64,000 nt of DNA from Vibrio japonicus (lineage in GTDB: Bacteria; Pseudomonadota; Gammaproteobacteria; Enterobacterales; Vibrionaceae). The stretch covers positions 1,116,001 to 1,180,000 of the forward strand of contig NZ_CP102096.1 in assembly GCF_024582835.1 (NCBI RefSeq). The letters are read 5' to 3'. This document shows, one piece after another, positions 9,034-19,377 of this stretch. The notes under the pieces were generated by a model. That model saw only the letters and a program-made list of their open reading frames with translations. It was not told the DNA's origin and did not search any database. The translations under genes were made by a program, and so were the position numbers. Every line of letters begins with the position of its first letter. Within the stretch, counting starts at the first letter, position 1.

Positions 9034-11175
9034 TTACTGGGTCTTATTTTTCTTCGGCGTACGTCTTGCCCACGCCAAACCGATAAAGCCAAGTAGTGAT
9101 AACCATCCAATGCTGCCGCCGCCACTGCCACCACCTGAATGGGAAGGTGCAGGGTCATTAAACATTGGCTGGCCTTTGTCGGCACGACGTGATTCCGTTG
9201 GGGCTGACTCACGTTGTTGGCGTGCTTGTTGTTCCTTTTCTACTCGTTGTTGATTACGACGCTCAATCCCCAGCTCTTCAAATACTTGTTCTTCAACCAC
9301 AAGCAATGAGGTGTAATCGGTGAGCAAACCGTACTCTAAGGCGATGTCTTCGATGGCTTGTTGTGAGTCTGAATCTTTATGTTCAAAGTAATTCATGGTC
9401 TCTTCAAGGTCGCGAATCGCGGAGAATGCCCAAATACGTTCCAGTTCTGGGTGCTCTGTGGCTTTTTCAGGTAACGTGACTTCTGTCGTGTACTGTTTCT
9501 CATGTCCAGCGATTTTCATCGATAGCGTTAACTTCGCTTGGCCCGGTTTGAAGTAATGGCCGAGTACGGTCAGTTGTTCACCACGGTATAAAGAGCGAAT
9601 ATCTTGAGGCGTTAAATCGGTAATCTTTGCTCCGTTCACCTTGAGCTCAATATCTCGGTAAGCATGATGATTAAGCTTGCTGGTGGCGTTCATCAAATGA
9701 CCCATGATGTCGTCGGAGTTTGAAACGCTGGCAGCAAAACCGTCACTGATCTTAGTCATAGGTTCAAGCAGTGGGCGATTGGCGCTGTTACCCATGATGA
9801 AGGTAAAGAGACGCACATCGGCTTGTTCGACTAACTTCAAGAAGGCACTTTTCTCTGTTGTACCCACATTGGCAACGCCATCGGTGACCAAAACCACACC
9901 GGTAACTCGGTCGTCGTCTAAGTTTCTTAGTCCTTTCTTCAGGCCCGCATATAGGTTGGTTCCTCCACCGACACCGAGTGTGTTCATTTTTTCAATAGCT
10001 TGGTTAACTCGCTCAGGAGTGACCGCTTGATAGCCGTTGGTAACGTCAACCACGCTGTCATCAAACATAATGATTTGGAACCTGTCTTGCGTTGGCAGTT
10101 TATGTAGGGCTTTTTTTACGCCTTCGGCCAACGTTGCGTACTTGCCTTGCATTGAGCCAGAACGGTCTAGGATAAATACCCAGTCTCTTGGTTGCGTGAT
10201 GGCACTGAGATCATCGCCTGGAGTGAAGGTGATTTTAACGGTACCTCGGTCACTTTCTTGAGGATCGCGGTAAGCCAGCATGTCTACTCGACCTGGTACG
10301 CCCTCAGCAAGTCGCCAGTAAGCTACGATGTCTTGATTTAAGTTGAAAGCCGGTGCGTTGCTTACGTTAGAGGGTTGCGCGATAGCACTTTTATCGCTTT
10401 CTTCAATTCCCGCGTTACCGTCAACGTTTGTGCTGAGATTGCCAAGTTGCGCACTCCAAATGGTATGTTCACCATCAGGGCTATGAGACAGCAGGGCCTT
10501 AGGGTGAGCAGGTAGTCGCACGCCATCCACTGGGTAGCCAGACTTTAAGGTCATGGTGAAACTGAAATCTTGTTCAACGCGGTCATTGCGAGTCCAAAAC
10601 GAGTCTGCCGCTGCATCGGTGCCGCCTTCTTCCATTGGGTAAACATAACGTCCGACACCGTGATCAAGGATCGCGTCTTGCAAGTAGACCAGTCGAACCT
10701 TGACACTTTGATTTGGCAATACTGGGAAAACACGCATAGAGAATGCTTTATAGCCGTCTTTCTCAGTGAGTGCAGTAGAGCGACCTTGAGCCTTCTGATC
10801 GTCATAAATTTGGCGGGCTTGCTGTTTTTTTACCGCTTCGGCAATGACAGGTTGGCCATTAATCCAATAAATGAACTCGCCAACGACAGCCTGCTCAGGA
10901 ACAGGGAAGGTGTATAGCGCTTCCAGCTCATGATCGTTAGGGTTTGCGAAGGTTTGTTCAATGGTCGTGGTCGCTATGCCGTCTTGAATGACAACATCGA
11001 CGTGGTGAGTCTTAATAGTCAGTGATTGATATTTAGCATCGCTTGGCTTGAGTAAGCCCGCTGCAAAAAGGTTAGGGCTGATCAGAACGGCAAATATGAT
11101 CAGGATAAAGCTGCATGTCAGGTCGATTACACGACGCACACTGCTGTTTAATTGGCTGAGTGGGTGATGGTCCAT
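9034..11175 (-). CDS. VIT and VWA domain surface protein with GlyGly-CTERM tail, 713 residues
   Basis: A signal peptide (about 1-38, ending LISPNLFA) leads to a VIT domain (about 45-165, TIEQTFANPNDHELEALYTFP) and a von Willebrand A domain (about 330-500). The metal-site motif DRSGS is intact. The last 33 residues are a Gly/Ser linker, GGGSGGGS, then IGWLSLLGFIGLAWARR, which is the GlyGly-CTERM pattern processed by rhombosortase. Such proteins are exported by Sec and the type II system and held at the cell surface. GGAGG precedes the ATG. The adhesion or complex-forming partner is unknown. The family resembles marine sortase-target VIT/VWA proteins, but here the tail is GlyGly-CTERM and not LPxTG. 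Confidence 0.85.
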   Translation of the reverse strand: MDHHPLSQLNSSVRRVIDLTCSFILIIFAVLISPNLFAAGLLKPSDAKYQSLTIKTHHVDVVIQDGIATTTIEQTFANPNDHELEALYTFPVPEQAVVGEFIYWINGQPVIAEAVKKQQARQIYDDQKAQGRSTALTEKDGYKAFSMRVFPVLPNQSVKVRLVYLQDAILDHGVGRYVYPMEEGGTDAAADSFWTRNDRVEQDFSFTMTLKSGYPVDGVRLPAHPKALLSHSPDGEHTIWSAQLGNLSTNVDGNAGIEESDKSAIAQPSNVSNAPAFNLNQDIVAYWRLAEGVPGRVDMLAYRDPQESDRGTVKITFTPGDDLSAITQPRDWVFILDRSGSMQGKYATLAEGVKKALHKLPTQDRFQIIMFDDSVVDVTNGYQAVTPERVNQAIEKMNTLGVGGGTNLYAGLKKGLRNLDDDRVTGVVLVTDGVANVGTTEKSAFLKLVEQADVRLFTFIMGNSANRPLLEPMTKISDGFAASVSNSDDIMGHLMNATSKLNHHAYRDIELKVNGAKITDLTPQDIRSLYRGEQLTVLGHYFKPGQAKLTLSMKIAGHEKQYTTEVTLPEKATEHPELERIWAFSAIRDLEETMNYFEHKDSDSQQAIEDIALEYGLLTDYTSLLVVEEQVFEELGIERRNQQRVEKEQQARQQRESAPTESRRADKGQPMFNDPAPSHSGGGSGGGSIGWLSLLGFIGLAWARRTPKKNKTQ

Positions 11176-11298
11176 GTTGCCTCCGTTCTTAAGTGGTTAG
11201 ACCTCATTCTAGAGAGGGCTAGAATGCAACACGCGGAGTGGGAGGCGTAGGGTTATTGTCCAAGTAACATAATGAGCGACTAGAAGTGATTTCTTATG

Positions 11299-12048
11299 TT
11301 ACTTCGAGCTGTTTGTGCTATTGATTTGGTCAAACAAGTCGAAATGCCAACGTCGCAATGCCACCACAAGGGATGTGCCGTTACGCTCATCAATACCCAG
11401 TTGTTTGTCATCATGGCAAGCGGAGTAAAACTCATCGACCAGTCTTTGTAATCTTTGTTGGAACTTTTGGTTAGTGAGTGGCGTCATTAAACCCGTTGCT
11501 AAAACTAACTTCTCATCTTGGCGATTAAAGTAACTACGGAAAAATTCGGAAAGCACGTCGTTGAGGAAAAAGGTTTGAATAGGGCCGCCAGCAATCCAGT
11601 TAAAATCTGGTGAGAGCTTCAGCTTTACGCGATTCCCAGGTTGCAACTCAATGATGCCTAAGCGATCAAGCTCTGCCAGTTTTTGAATAAGGGTGGTTTG
11701 ACCGAGCGGGTACCTAGCAAGAATTTCATCAAACAAGAAACCATTCATAACGCAAACCGCCACCAGCAGCAGCGCTTTATCATCAACGATTTGCTTTTCT
11801 TGCTCGAACGTCAACCCTTGCAGTGCTTTGCTCTCTTGTGCCACTAACGCAAATAGCTCAGACATTTCCATCCCAATAAGGTCGCATATTTTGCTTAATC
11901 TCTCGAGACTGATTTGAGAGCCCGACGCCAAAAGACGCTTTACGGAGCCTTCACTTAGCTCTAAGTGGTTGGCAATGTCTAAATATTGTATATCACGCAG
12001 CTTTAACTGCTTCTTCAGTTGCTTAATGAGTTGTTGGCTTTCTGACAT
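11299..12048 (-). CDS. XRE-like helix-turn-helix regulator, 249 residues
   Basis: The N-terminal 60 residues form a Cro/CI-type helix-turn-helix (IQYLDIANHLELSEGSVKRLL, then SQISLERLSKICDLIGM). The rest (about 75-249) is a ligand-binding or dimerisation domain without recognised motifs; it includes YPLGQTTLIQKLAELDRLGIIEL, a second winged-helix-like stretch, followed by a helical C-terminus. It lies between the VIT/VWA gene and the TerB-like gene on the same strand, with gaps of 123 and 227 nt, so it is probably transcribed on its own. Targets unknown. Confidence 0.75.
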   Translation of the reverse strand: MSESQQLIKQLKKQLKLRDIQYLDIANHLELSEGSVKRLLASGSQISLERLSKICDLIGMEMSELFALVAQESKALQGLTFEQEKQIVDDKALLLVAVCVMNGFLFDEILARYPLGQTTLIQKLAELDRLGIIELQPGNRVKLKLSPDFNWIAGGPIQTFFLNDVLSEFFRSYFNRQDEKLVLATGLMTPLTNQKFQQRLQRLVDEFYSACHDDKQLGIDERNGTSLVVALRRWHFDLFDQINSTNSSK

Positions 12049-12206
12049 GATAAATCGGATTTCTATAGGCTTTTTTGCAGTTTATATGAAATCGATTTAC
12101 AAGTTGAGATCTAGTGGGGAGTTTCACCCCTGAATCATGCTGTTGTGATGGGGTGCAAGACTTGGGTATTTGCAAACCGCATAGGCGCGTTGGAAGAGGA
12201 GGCTAT

Positions 12207-12234
12207 AAAAAGGGCAACTCGAAAGCTCCCTTTT
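12207..12234 (-). terminator. Rho-independent terminator of the TerB-like gene
   Basis: On the minus strand AAAAGGGAGCTTTCGAGTTG is followed by CCCTTTTT: a GC-rich foot, a partly paired loop and a T run, 41 nt after the stop codon of the TerB-like gene. Confidence 0.7.
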
Positions 12235-12275
12235 GACTTTTCTGGTGTGGTATTTCGGCTCGTAAAACCCGTCTA

Positions 12276-12731
12276 CTAAGGTTTTGTTTTGTCGATGACA
12301 GCCAGTTTAGCCTGAATAAATGCTTGGTGGTCGACATACAAAAGCTCTGCAGTTTTACGAATGACCGCGTCCTCAAGTGGATCAATTTTTCCATCGGCAT
12401 TGGCGACTTCCCACATAGCTTGTATTAACTCAAACCGTGTTTCTTGACTGAGTTCTCTAAGCTGAGAGGTAAAATCATAAAGGGATGCAGATTCTTTATT
12501 CTTATCTTGAGCACGTGATAACAGCGCTTTGGCAGAAGCCTCATCCAAGTTAAGTAATCTGCAAAGTAAGTGCACTTTTGCGACCTTTTCAGATTCGTCA
12601 ATCTGGTAGTCAGCACCTGCTACTTCGGATAGCAAACAGGCAATGGCGAGATTTGGGTCAGTGGTCGACTGGTTTCCTAAATCTTTCCCTTCCAATAGCT
12701 GTTTAAATAATTTTGTGATGGCAGTAACCAT
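12276..12731 (-). CDS. TerB-like (tellurite-resistance/DjlA-type) helical protein, 151 residues
   Basis: The all-helical TerB fold is suggested by paired acidic turns: CLLSEVAGADYQIDESE (about 32-48) and MWEVANADGKIDPLED (about 105-120), the second matching the usual ADGxIxxxE metal-site pattern. A strong ribosome site (AGGGGG, 6 nt before the ATG) predicts good expression. The family occurs in tellurite-resistance clusters and in many unrelated contexts, so tellurite itself is not implied. No other ter genes are nearby. Confidence 0.8.
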   Translation of the reverse strand: MVTAITKLFKQLLEGKDLGNQSTTDPNLAIACLLSEVAGADYQIDESEKVAKVHLLCRLLNLDEASAKALLSRAQDKNKESASLYDFTSQLRELSQETRFELIQAMWEVANADGKIDPLEDAVIRKTAELLYVDHQAFIQAKLAVIDKTKP

Positions 12732-12815
12732 GTCGTCCCCCTGAAAAACGTCTCACATTAATAGATAGTGATTCATCGTGTGGAACACAAGTGTTTTTAC
12801 ACAACGCTTACGTTT

Positions 12816-14726
12816 TTACTGATGTCTTTTTTGTATCGGGGGAAACTCGATCTCCTGCCCGCTAGCGGTCAAAATTGAAATTCGATGTGGCTTACCTTGT
12901 GCGTCTAGCTTCAGCTCTCCAATCGCGCTGCTATTCACTAAGCGACGAGAGCCTGGCATATCAGGGTCGCGCTTTTGGATTTTCATCCGCTTACGTTTGG
13001 TGAAAAAGTTCAAAATCGAACGCGGAGAGTAGAGTAATCGGTCTGCGTGGTCACAGAACCCCAAAAGTGGCTCCGGAAAATTATTCTTTAAGCCGCTACA
13101 GGTAATCTGGAAAATGTTCGGGCTGCATTTTCGAAATCTCAGTTTGATGTCATAAGCAAACGAGTAGTGTACATCGCCTGACAGAATCACGAAATTGGTG
13201 GGCGTTTTGGTGTGCGTAAAAATACTCAACAGAGTATTGGCGCTGCCAGGGTGAGCCATCCAGTTTTCCGCATCGACAACTAAAGGATGGCCAAGGTTCG
13301 TCATTATACGTTGCAAAGCCTCAATGAATTTGACGCCAAATATTGGCGCGGCAGAAACAATAATGACTTTGTCTTGGTGCATCAATTCTTGGTGGAATTC
13401 GATGAGTGCTTCCCAGTCCATCAAACCAGAAGGCTTATTCATGCGAGACTCAGAACGCCAGCGCCTCGTGCGAGTATCCAGCACCACCACCTTGGGCGAT
13501 GTGTGGATGGTGTAGTGCCATCTCTCAAATGAATAGAGATGTTGGATAAACGCGTCTTGAGATTCGCAACAGTTCTCAGTGAAGTAGTTGTTTGCTAACT
13601 CCAAGAACTCTTGATTGAAATTGTTTGGCTCGTTCCCCCAGCCCTGACATATCCAGTACGCGATCAAGGCATTCCCGATGATTCGTTTCGAAAATGGATT
13701 CTCGTAGGCGGCTTTTTCCCAACCGATAGTGAGGTTCCAGTCATCGGTGACATCATGATCGTCAAAGATCATGTAAGTCGGAATGTGAGCCAGTAAACGC
13801 TGGGTATGGACTAGGCCTGCAACAAATTTGTCGAGGTGTTCTCTTTCTTCACGCCATTTTTGCTGCCATTTTGGTTCGAGTTGCGTACCGTTGGAGACAA
13901 ATCCTTGGTCGAGCAATCGTGTTTGGTTAACCCGTGACCATAGGCTAGGCGACCAAACCAAAAGATACATCGCGAAAAACTCTGAGAACGTGATTAAGTG
14001 ATTCTCGCAGTCTTTTGAAGTAAAGATCGGCGCGTGTCGGTGTGGGAAAAACGTCGTCAACAAACTGCCATCATCAACGTAATGAGGCAAAATCTTATCC
14101 CGTCCATACATGAAATCGGGATGAGCTCGTAACTCACTGCAGTCAGACACTGGGCTATCAACAAAATGCTCTTTTGGTAAACCCAGTAAATCAATCACTT
14201 GATCGATAGCATCCAACATGGGTCCGGCCACATGATCGGCATAGATCTGATCGCCGCTCATCATCAATAAGTCAGGTCTATCATTAATCGCCAGCGTTTG
14301 AACTTTGTTGTCTGCAGCGACTAATGCATCCAAGCAAGGGTCATGTGGGTTACGGCAAGAACCGTGGAGAATGTAGTCAGCTTTGTCAGAAATGACGATA
14401 CTTAAGCGATCCTCATCGTCGTAAAGCAAATCCGGAATCAGTTGTGATACTTCACCAAACTGAGTGTTGAACTCATAGTTTAAGGCGGTATTGGTTGGAA
14501 ACTCACTGTCAAACTTAGCAAGTGTGACCACGGCATGTTCACCAACTCGAATGGACTGGCACTCACCTAAATCGCCTGAGTAAAAAGCGGTGTCGTCACC
14601 GTGCTTGTATAGCTGAAAAGTCCCTTGTAGTGGTTCACGTGTCACGAACCAAAAAACAAGCTGATTGGCCGTCGCTTTTCGTAAAATAGGGCCAGCGATA
14701 AGAAAAGGAATCGTATTGGAGGTCAT
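12816..14726 (-). CDS. PhoD-like metallophosphatase, 636 residues
   Basis: Metal-site motifs occur in the expected order: HGSCRNPHDP near 121, MSGDQIYADH near 155, IFDDHDVTDDW near 318, VVLDTRTRR near 412 and ILSGDVHYS near 515. These support a calcium/iron-type phosphodiesterase/phosphatase fold. No signal peptide is seen (MTSNTIPFLIAGPILRKAT), so it is probably cytoplasmic, unlike secreted PhoD of Bacillus. It follows the 123-residue acidic protein gene with a 3-nt gap, so the two are co-transcribed and probably translationally coupled. Substrate unknown. Confidence 0.85.
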   Translation of the reverse strand: MTSNTIPFLIAGPILRKATANQLVFWFVTREPLQGTFQLYKHGDDTAFYSGDLGECQSIRVGEHAVVTLAKFDSEFPTNTALNYEFNTQFGEVSQLIPDLLYDDEDRLSIVISDKADYILHGSCRNPHDPCLDALVAADNKVQTLAINDRPDLLMMSGDQIYADHVAGPMLDAIDQVIDLLGLPKEHFVDSPVSDCSELRAHPDFMYGRDKILPHYVDDGSLLTTFFPHRHAPIFTSKDCENHLITFSEFFAMYLLVWSPSLWSRVNQTRLLDQGFVSNGTQLEPKWQQKWREEREHLDKFVAGLVHTQRLLAHIPTYMIFDDHDVTDDWNLTIGWEKAAYENPFSKRIIGNALIAYWICQGWGNEPNNFNQEFLELANNYFTENCCESQDAFIQHLYSFERWHYTIHTSPKVVVLDTRTRRWRSESRMNKPSGLMDWEALIEFHQELMHQDKVIIVSAAPIFGVKFIEALQRIMTNLGHPLVVDAENWMAHPGSANTLLSIFTHTKTPTNFVILSGDVHYSFAYDIKLRFRKCSPNIFQITCSGLKNNFPEPLLGFCDHADRLLYSPRSILNFFTKRKRMKIQKRDPDMPGSRRLVNSSAIGELKLDAQGKPHRISILTASGQEIEFPPIQKRHQ

Positions 14727-14729
14727 TAA

Positions 14730-15101
14730 TTAGTCAATTGCTTCTTCTACTATTTCTGGGTTCTCAAGTATTTCGACGACTTCAGAGCTTGTTAGCTCAT
14801 GGCCCATGAGGAAAAGTGCTAGCATAGCATCCGCTTTTGTCTTTGTATCTGACTCGTCGTCCAGAATTTGCTCTAAACGGTGTCTGATCATATCAATTTC
14901 ATGCTCAACAAAACCTCTTCCTTCTTCTTCTCCCTGAATGTCCTCGGGCGCAGAATCAAATTCCAGAAACAGCAACTCCCCGTCAAGTTGAGCTTGTGTG
15001 AGTCGTTCTGGTAGCCACATTTCACCGCATACCACTTCTGGGTCTGAGTGAGCGGGGAGGGAATTAAGTAGTGTTTTGAGTTCGGATACTTTCACAGTCA
15101 A
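14730..15101 (-). CDS. small acidic protein of unknown function, 123 residues
   Basis: It has no recognised domain. The N-terminal half (VSELKTLLNSLPAHSDPEVVC) reads like a short regulatory motif seen in proteins that measure value-type inputs; the C-terminal half is a very acidic helical region (EHEIDMIRHRLEQILDDE, then ELTSSEVVEILENPEIVEEAID). It contains only one Cys and no TM segment. The tight spacing to the PhoD-like gene suggests a partner or regulator of that enzyme, but this is only context. Confidence 0.6.
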   Translation of the reverse strand: MTVKVSELKTLLNSLPAHSDPEVVCGEMWLPERLTQAQLDGELLFLEFDSAPEDIQGEEEGRGFVEHEIDMIRHRLEQILDDESDTKTKADAMLALFLMGHELTSSEVVEILENPEIVEEAID

Positions 15102-15377
15102 TTTATTTAAGAACAGGACGCTATCTATATTAACGGCATACGGCGGTGAAACATAAGTACTAAGAGGTTCAATTGACTAATAATTGTCATTTTAAGGCAA
15201 GAAAACGCTAGTAACACTGAAGTTTTAGTGTTGCTGTTGGCGTCTGAGTGGCTCCCTCGTTAGATATCTGTGTGAATCCTTTTTAGAGAGTGACCCTATA
15301 AGCGTTTTTATTCAATCGATAACACGGCTTATGCTACAATCCGCGCAGTTTTATGAAAAGAATGAATAGGTAACGCT

Positions 15378-18300
15378 TTGACATCGTCACAGCCCCCAAG
15401 AACAGAATCTAAGGCGACTGAACAACAGGTTCAGGCCAATACGCCGGCATCCTTACGGAAAGCACTTCAGCAGTGCATGATGCGCGATCGATTTCGTCTC
15501 AATAAACGCATTTCCGGTGCAAGCAAAATTAAAAAAGACGCTTCTCGCAATGCGGTACTGGATGAAATCGCTCTTGATATCGCGAAATCCATGATGGAAG
15601 TGCAGCAACGCACCAACTTCCAAGCCACCATCGAATACCCAGAACTGCTACCCGTCAGTCAGAAAAGAGACGACATTGCCAAAGCGATTGAAGAAAACCA
15701 AGTGGTGATCGTCGCGGGTGAAACGGGCTCAGGTAAAACCACTCAGCTGCCGAAGATTTGTGCTGAATTAGGCCGCGGTAAGTACGGCCTGATTGGTCAC
15801 ACTCAGCCACGTCGTCTGGCGGCTCGTTCGGTTGCCAGCCGTATTGCGGAAGAGATGGAAACCCAACTGGGTGAGTTCGTTGGTTACAAGGTTCGATTTA
15901 ACGATCAGATATCAGAAAACACCCAAATCAAATTGATGACAGACGGTATTTTGCTGGCTGAAATTCAGCATGACCGCTTCCTGAATCAATATGACACCAT
16001 CATTATCGATGAAGCGCACGAGCGCAGCCTGAACATCGACTTTATCCTCGGCTACCTGAAAGAGTTACTTCCGCGTCGCCCAGATCTTAAAGTGATCATT
16101 ACCTCGGCGACCATCGACCCAGAACGTTTCTCGAAACATTTTGGTAGTGCTCCGATCATTGAAGTGTCTGGTCGCACGTATCCGGTTGAAACGCGTTACC
16201 GACCGCTGAGTGGCGATGACGATAGCGACCGAGATCAGCTAGAAGGCATTTTTGAAGCCGTCGATGAGCTGTGTGATGAAGGGCTAGGCGACATCCTGAT
16301 CTTCATGAACGGTGAGCGAGAAATCCGCGATACCGCCGATGCGCTTTCAAAGCGTAACCTGAAGAGCACCGAGATTGTGCCGCTGTACGCACGTTTGTCT
16401 GCGGGTGAGCAAAATAAGATTTTCCAACCACATGCTGGCCGCCGTATTGTGCTGGCAACCAACGTCGCGGAAACCTCTTTGACCGTCCCGGGCATCAAAT
16501 ACGTTATTGACCCAGGTACAGCGCGCATTAGCCGATACAGCTACCGCACCAAAGTTCAGCGGCTGCCAATTGAGCCCGTTTCCCAAGCGAGCGCCAACCA
16601 GCGTAAAGGTCGTTGTGGTCGTGTCGAAGAAGGTATCTGTATTCGACTCTACTCTGAGGAGGATTTTAATTCTCGTCCTGAGTTTACTGATCCGGAAATT
16701 CTGCGTACCAACCTTGCGTCAGTTATCTTGCAGATGACCGCACTGGGTCTGGGCGACATTCAGGCGTTCCCATTTGTTGAAGCGCCAGATAAACGCAACA
16801 TCCAAGATGGTGTGCGTTTGCTTGAAGAGCTAGGCGCGATTAACGCCGAAGCGAAAGATGGCGGTTCTCAAGGTGGTAAGAAGCGCTTAACCAATATTGG
16901 TCGCCAACTTGCACGTCTACCTATCGACCCGCGTTTAGCACGTATGGTGCTGGAAGCACCGAAATACGGCGCATTGAAAGAATTGATGGTGATTGCCTCT
17001 GCGCTGTCTATTCAAGACCCGCGTGAACGCCCAAGTGATAAACAGCAATCTTCTGATGACAAACACCGCCGTTTCTTCCACGAAGAGTCGGATTTCCTCA
17101 CGTTTGTGAACCTGTGGGATTACATTCAGAAGCAGCAAAAAGCCCTCACTGGCAACCAGTTCCGCAAGCAGTGTAAGCAAGAGTACCTGAACTACCTGCG
17201 TATCCGTGAATGGCAAGATGTGTACTTCCAACTGCACCAGTCAATGCGCGAGATGGAATTCAAACTGAATGACGAGCCAGCCAGCTACCAAGGCGTGCAC
17301 AGTGCCATCTTGGTTGGTTTGCTGTCTCACATCGGTATGAAAGATCAGGAAAAGAACGAGTACCAAGGTGCGCGTAACGCGCGTTTCCATATCTTCCCGG
17401 CATCTGGGCTATTCAAAAAACAGCCGAAGTGGATCATGTCAGCGGAGCTGGTGGAAACCTCAAAATTGTGGGGTCGCATCATCGCTAAGATTCAGCCAGA
17501 GTGGATTGAACCGTTAGCGAAACACCTGATCAAACGCAGCTACAGTGAGCCGCATTGGTCGAAGAAACGCGCCGCGGTGATGGCGTACGAAAAAGTGATG
17601 TTGTACGGAGTACCAATCGTGCCTAAGCGTTTGGTCAACTACGGCAACATCGACAGTGCAATAAGCCGTGAGATCTTCATTCGCAGTGCATTGGTTGAAG
17701 GTGAGTGGGAAACCAAACACGCGTTCTTCAAACAAAACCGCAAATTGCTGCAAGAAGTGGAAGAGCTGGAACACAAGTCTCGCCGCCGCGATATCTTAGT
17801 CGATGATGACGAGCTGTTTGACTTCTATGACCAACGCGTCAGTACTGAAGTCGTCTCTGGTCGACATTTTGACACTTGGTGGAAGAGCGCATCGAAGCAA
17901 AATAGTGAACTGCTCAACTTTGAAAAAGAGATGTTATTCAAAGGAGATGCCAGCCATATCACTGATTTGGATTATCCAAACTTCTGGCATCAGAACGGTC
18001 TTAAACTCAAACTGAGTTACCAGTTTGAGCCGGGTGAAGACAGTGACGGTGTTACGGTGCATTTGCCGTTGCCAGTGCTCAACCAAGTGGAGCCAGCTGG
18101 TTTTGATTGGCAAATCCCAGGTCTGCGCCACGAATTGGTGGTGAGCTTAATTAAATCGCTACCAAAAACAGTGCGTAAAAACTTTGTACCTGCGCCTAAC
18201 TACGCCGATGCATTTCTAGCGCGAGTGACGCCAATGGAAGCGCCGCTTTTGGATGCTTTGGAAAAAGAACTGCGCCGCATGACTGGGGTAGAAGTACTGC

Positions 18301-19328
18301 GTGAAGATTGGAATCTTGACCAAATACCAGATCACTTAAAAGTCACATTCCGCGCGGTTGACCACAGAAATCGCAAGCTGAAAGAAAACCGTAATCTGCA
18401 TGAGCTAAAAGAGAGCTTAAAAGATAAGGTTCAGGAAACTTTGTCCAAAGTTGCGGATGACGACATCGAGCAGCAAGGTTTGCACACGTGGAGTTTTGGC
18501 GAGTTGCCAAAAGTGTATCAGCAAAAACGTGGCGGGTATGACGTAAAAGCTTACCCAGCGATTGTTGATACCAAAGACAGCGTGGAAATTAAGCTATACG
18601 AAACTGAGCAAGAGCAGATCCAGGCGATGCAAGCTGGTCAGCGCCGTTTGATCTTGTTGAATGTACCGTCGCCGATCAAATACCTGCATTCGAACTTGCC
18701 GAACAAATCTAAGCTCGGTTTGTACTTCAACCCATACGGCAAGGTGCTGGATCTGATTGATGACTGCATTGCGTGTGGTGTCGATAAGTTGATTGAAGAG
18801 CAGGGCGGTTTGGTGTGGGAACCAGAAAAGTTCGATGCGTTGAAAGAGCATGTGAGAGCCGAGCTGGGTGACACCGTGGTCGATATTGCAAAGCAGGTGG
18901 AAACCATCTTAACCACTGCGTTTAACATCAACAAAAAGCTAAAAGGTAAGATCGATTTCACGATGGCGTTTGCGCTGTCGGACATCAAAGCGCAGATCGA
19001 AGGATTGATTTTCAAAGGCTTTGCTACCGAATGTGGTTGGAAGCGTTTGCCGGATATTCTGCGTTACATGAAGGCGATTGAACGCCGCATGGAAAAATTG
19101 CCGATTGATCCAAACAAAGACCGTCTGCACATGTTGAAGATTGAGTCAGTGGCTAATGACTACAAAGAACTGCTCAATAAGATACCTAAGGGGGTGGCAG
19201 TGCCGGAAAATGTCAAAGAAATCCGCTGGATGTTGGAAGAACTTCGTGTAAGCTATTTTGCACAGCAGTTAGGGACACCATATCCGGTATCAGACAAGCG
19301 AGTGAAGAACGCAATTGATGCTTGCTAG
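15378..19328 (+). CDS. hrpA: ATP-dependent RNA helicase HrpA, 1316 residues
   Basis: DEAH-box helicase with all main motifs: Walker A GETGSGKTTQLPK near 118-130, DEAHERSLN near 213, TSATIDPERF near 241, LATNVAETSLTVPG near 358 and QRKGRCGR near 412. The helicase-associated and OB-fold regions follow, then the long HrpA-specific C-terminus. The length agrees with E. coli HrpA (about 1300). The start is the TTG at 15380-proximal position 15378; the only upstream ATG in the neighbourhood runs into a stop at once, and AGG lies about 7 nt before. It acts on mRNA and stalled ribosome complexes in the cytoplasm. Confidence 0.93.
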   Translation: MTSSQPPRTESKATEQQVQANTPASLRKALQQCMMRDRFRLNKRISGASKIKKDASRNAVLDEIALDIAKSMMEVQQRTNFQATIEYPELLPVSQKRDDIAKAIEENQVVIVAGETGSGKTTQLPKICAELGRGKYGLIGHTQPRRLAARSVASRIAEEMETQLGEFVGYKVRFNDQISENTQIKLMTDGILLAEIQHDRFLNQYDTIIIDEAHERSLNIDFILGYLKELLPRRPDLKVIITSATIDPERFSKHFGSAPIIEVSGRTYPVETRYRPLSGDDDSDRDQLEGIFEAVDELCDEGLGDILIFMNGEREIRDTADALSKRNLKSTEIVPLYARLSAGEQNKIFQPHAGRRIVLATNVAETSLTVPGIKYVIDPGTARISRYSYRTKVQRLPIEPVSQASANQRKGRCGRVEEGICIRLYSEEDFNSRPEFTDPEILRTNLASVILQMTALGLGDIQAFPFVEAPDKRNIQDGVRLLEELGAINAEAKDGGSQGGKKRLTNIGRQLARLPIDPRLARMVLEAPKYGALKELMVIASALSIQDPRERPSDKQQSSDDKHRRFFHEESDFLTFVNLWDYIQKQQKALTGNQFRKQCKQEYLNYLRIREWQDVYFQLHQSMREMEFKLNDEPASYQGVHSAILVGLLSHIGMKDQEKNEYQGARNARFHIFPASGLFKKQPKWIMSAELVETSKLWGRIIAKIQPEWIEPLAKHLIKRSYSEPHWSKKRAAVMAYEKVMLYGVPIVPKRLVNYGNIDSAISREIFIRSALVEGEWETKHAFFKQNRKLLQEVEELEHKSRRRDILVDDDELFDFYDQRVSTEVVSGRHFDTWWKSASKQNSELLNFEKEMLFKGDASHITDLDYPNFWHQNGLKLKLSYQFEPGEDSDGVTVHLPLPVLNQVEPAGFDWQIPGLRHELVVSLIKSLPKTVRKNFVPAPNYADAFLARVTPMEAPLLDALEKELRRMTGVEVLREDWNLDQIPDHLKVTFRAVDHRNRKLKENRNLHELKESLKDKVQETLSKVADDDIEQQGLHTWSFGELPKVYQQKRGGYDVKAYPAIVDTKDSVEIKLYETEQEQIQAMQAGQRRLILLNVPSPIKYLHSNLPNKSKLGLYFNPYGKVLDLIDDCIACGVDKLIEEQGGLVWEPEKFDALKEHVRAELGDTVVDIAKQVETILTTAFNINKKLKGKIDFTMAFALSDIKAQIEGLIFKGFATECGWKRLPDILRYMKAIERRMEKLPIDPNKDRLHMLKIESVANDYKELLNKIPKGVAVPENVKEIRWMLEELRVSYFAQQLGTPYPVSDKRVKNAIDAC

Positions 19329-19377
19329 GCATGAATATTGCTTGGTTTACGGTATTGTTCAGAATTTTGACTTGATA

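Noticed and set aside
9034..9140. An LPxTG sortase tail on the VIT/VWA protein
   Set aside because: No LPxTG occurs; the tail is the Gly/Ser-rich GlyGly-CTERM type.
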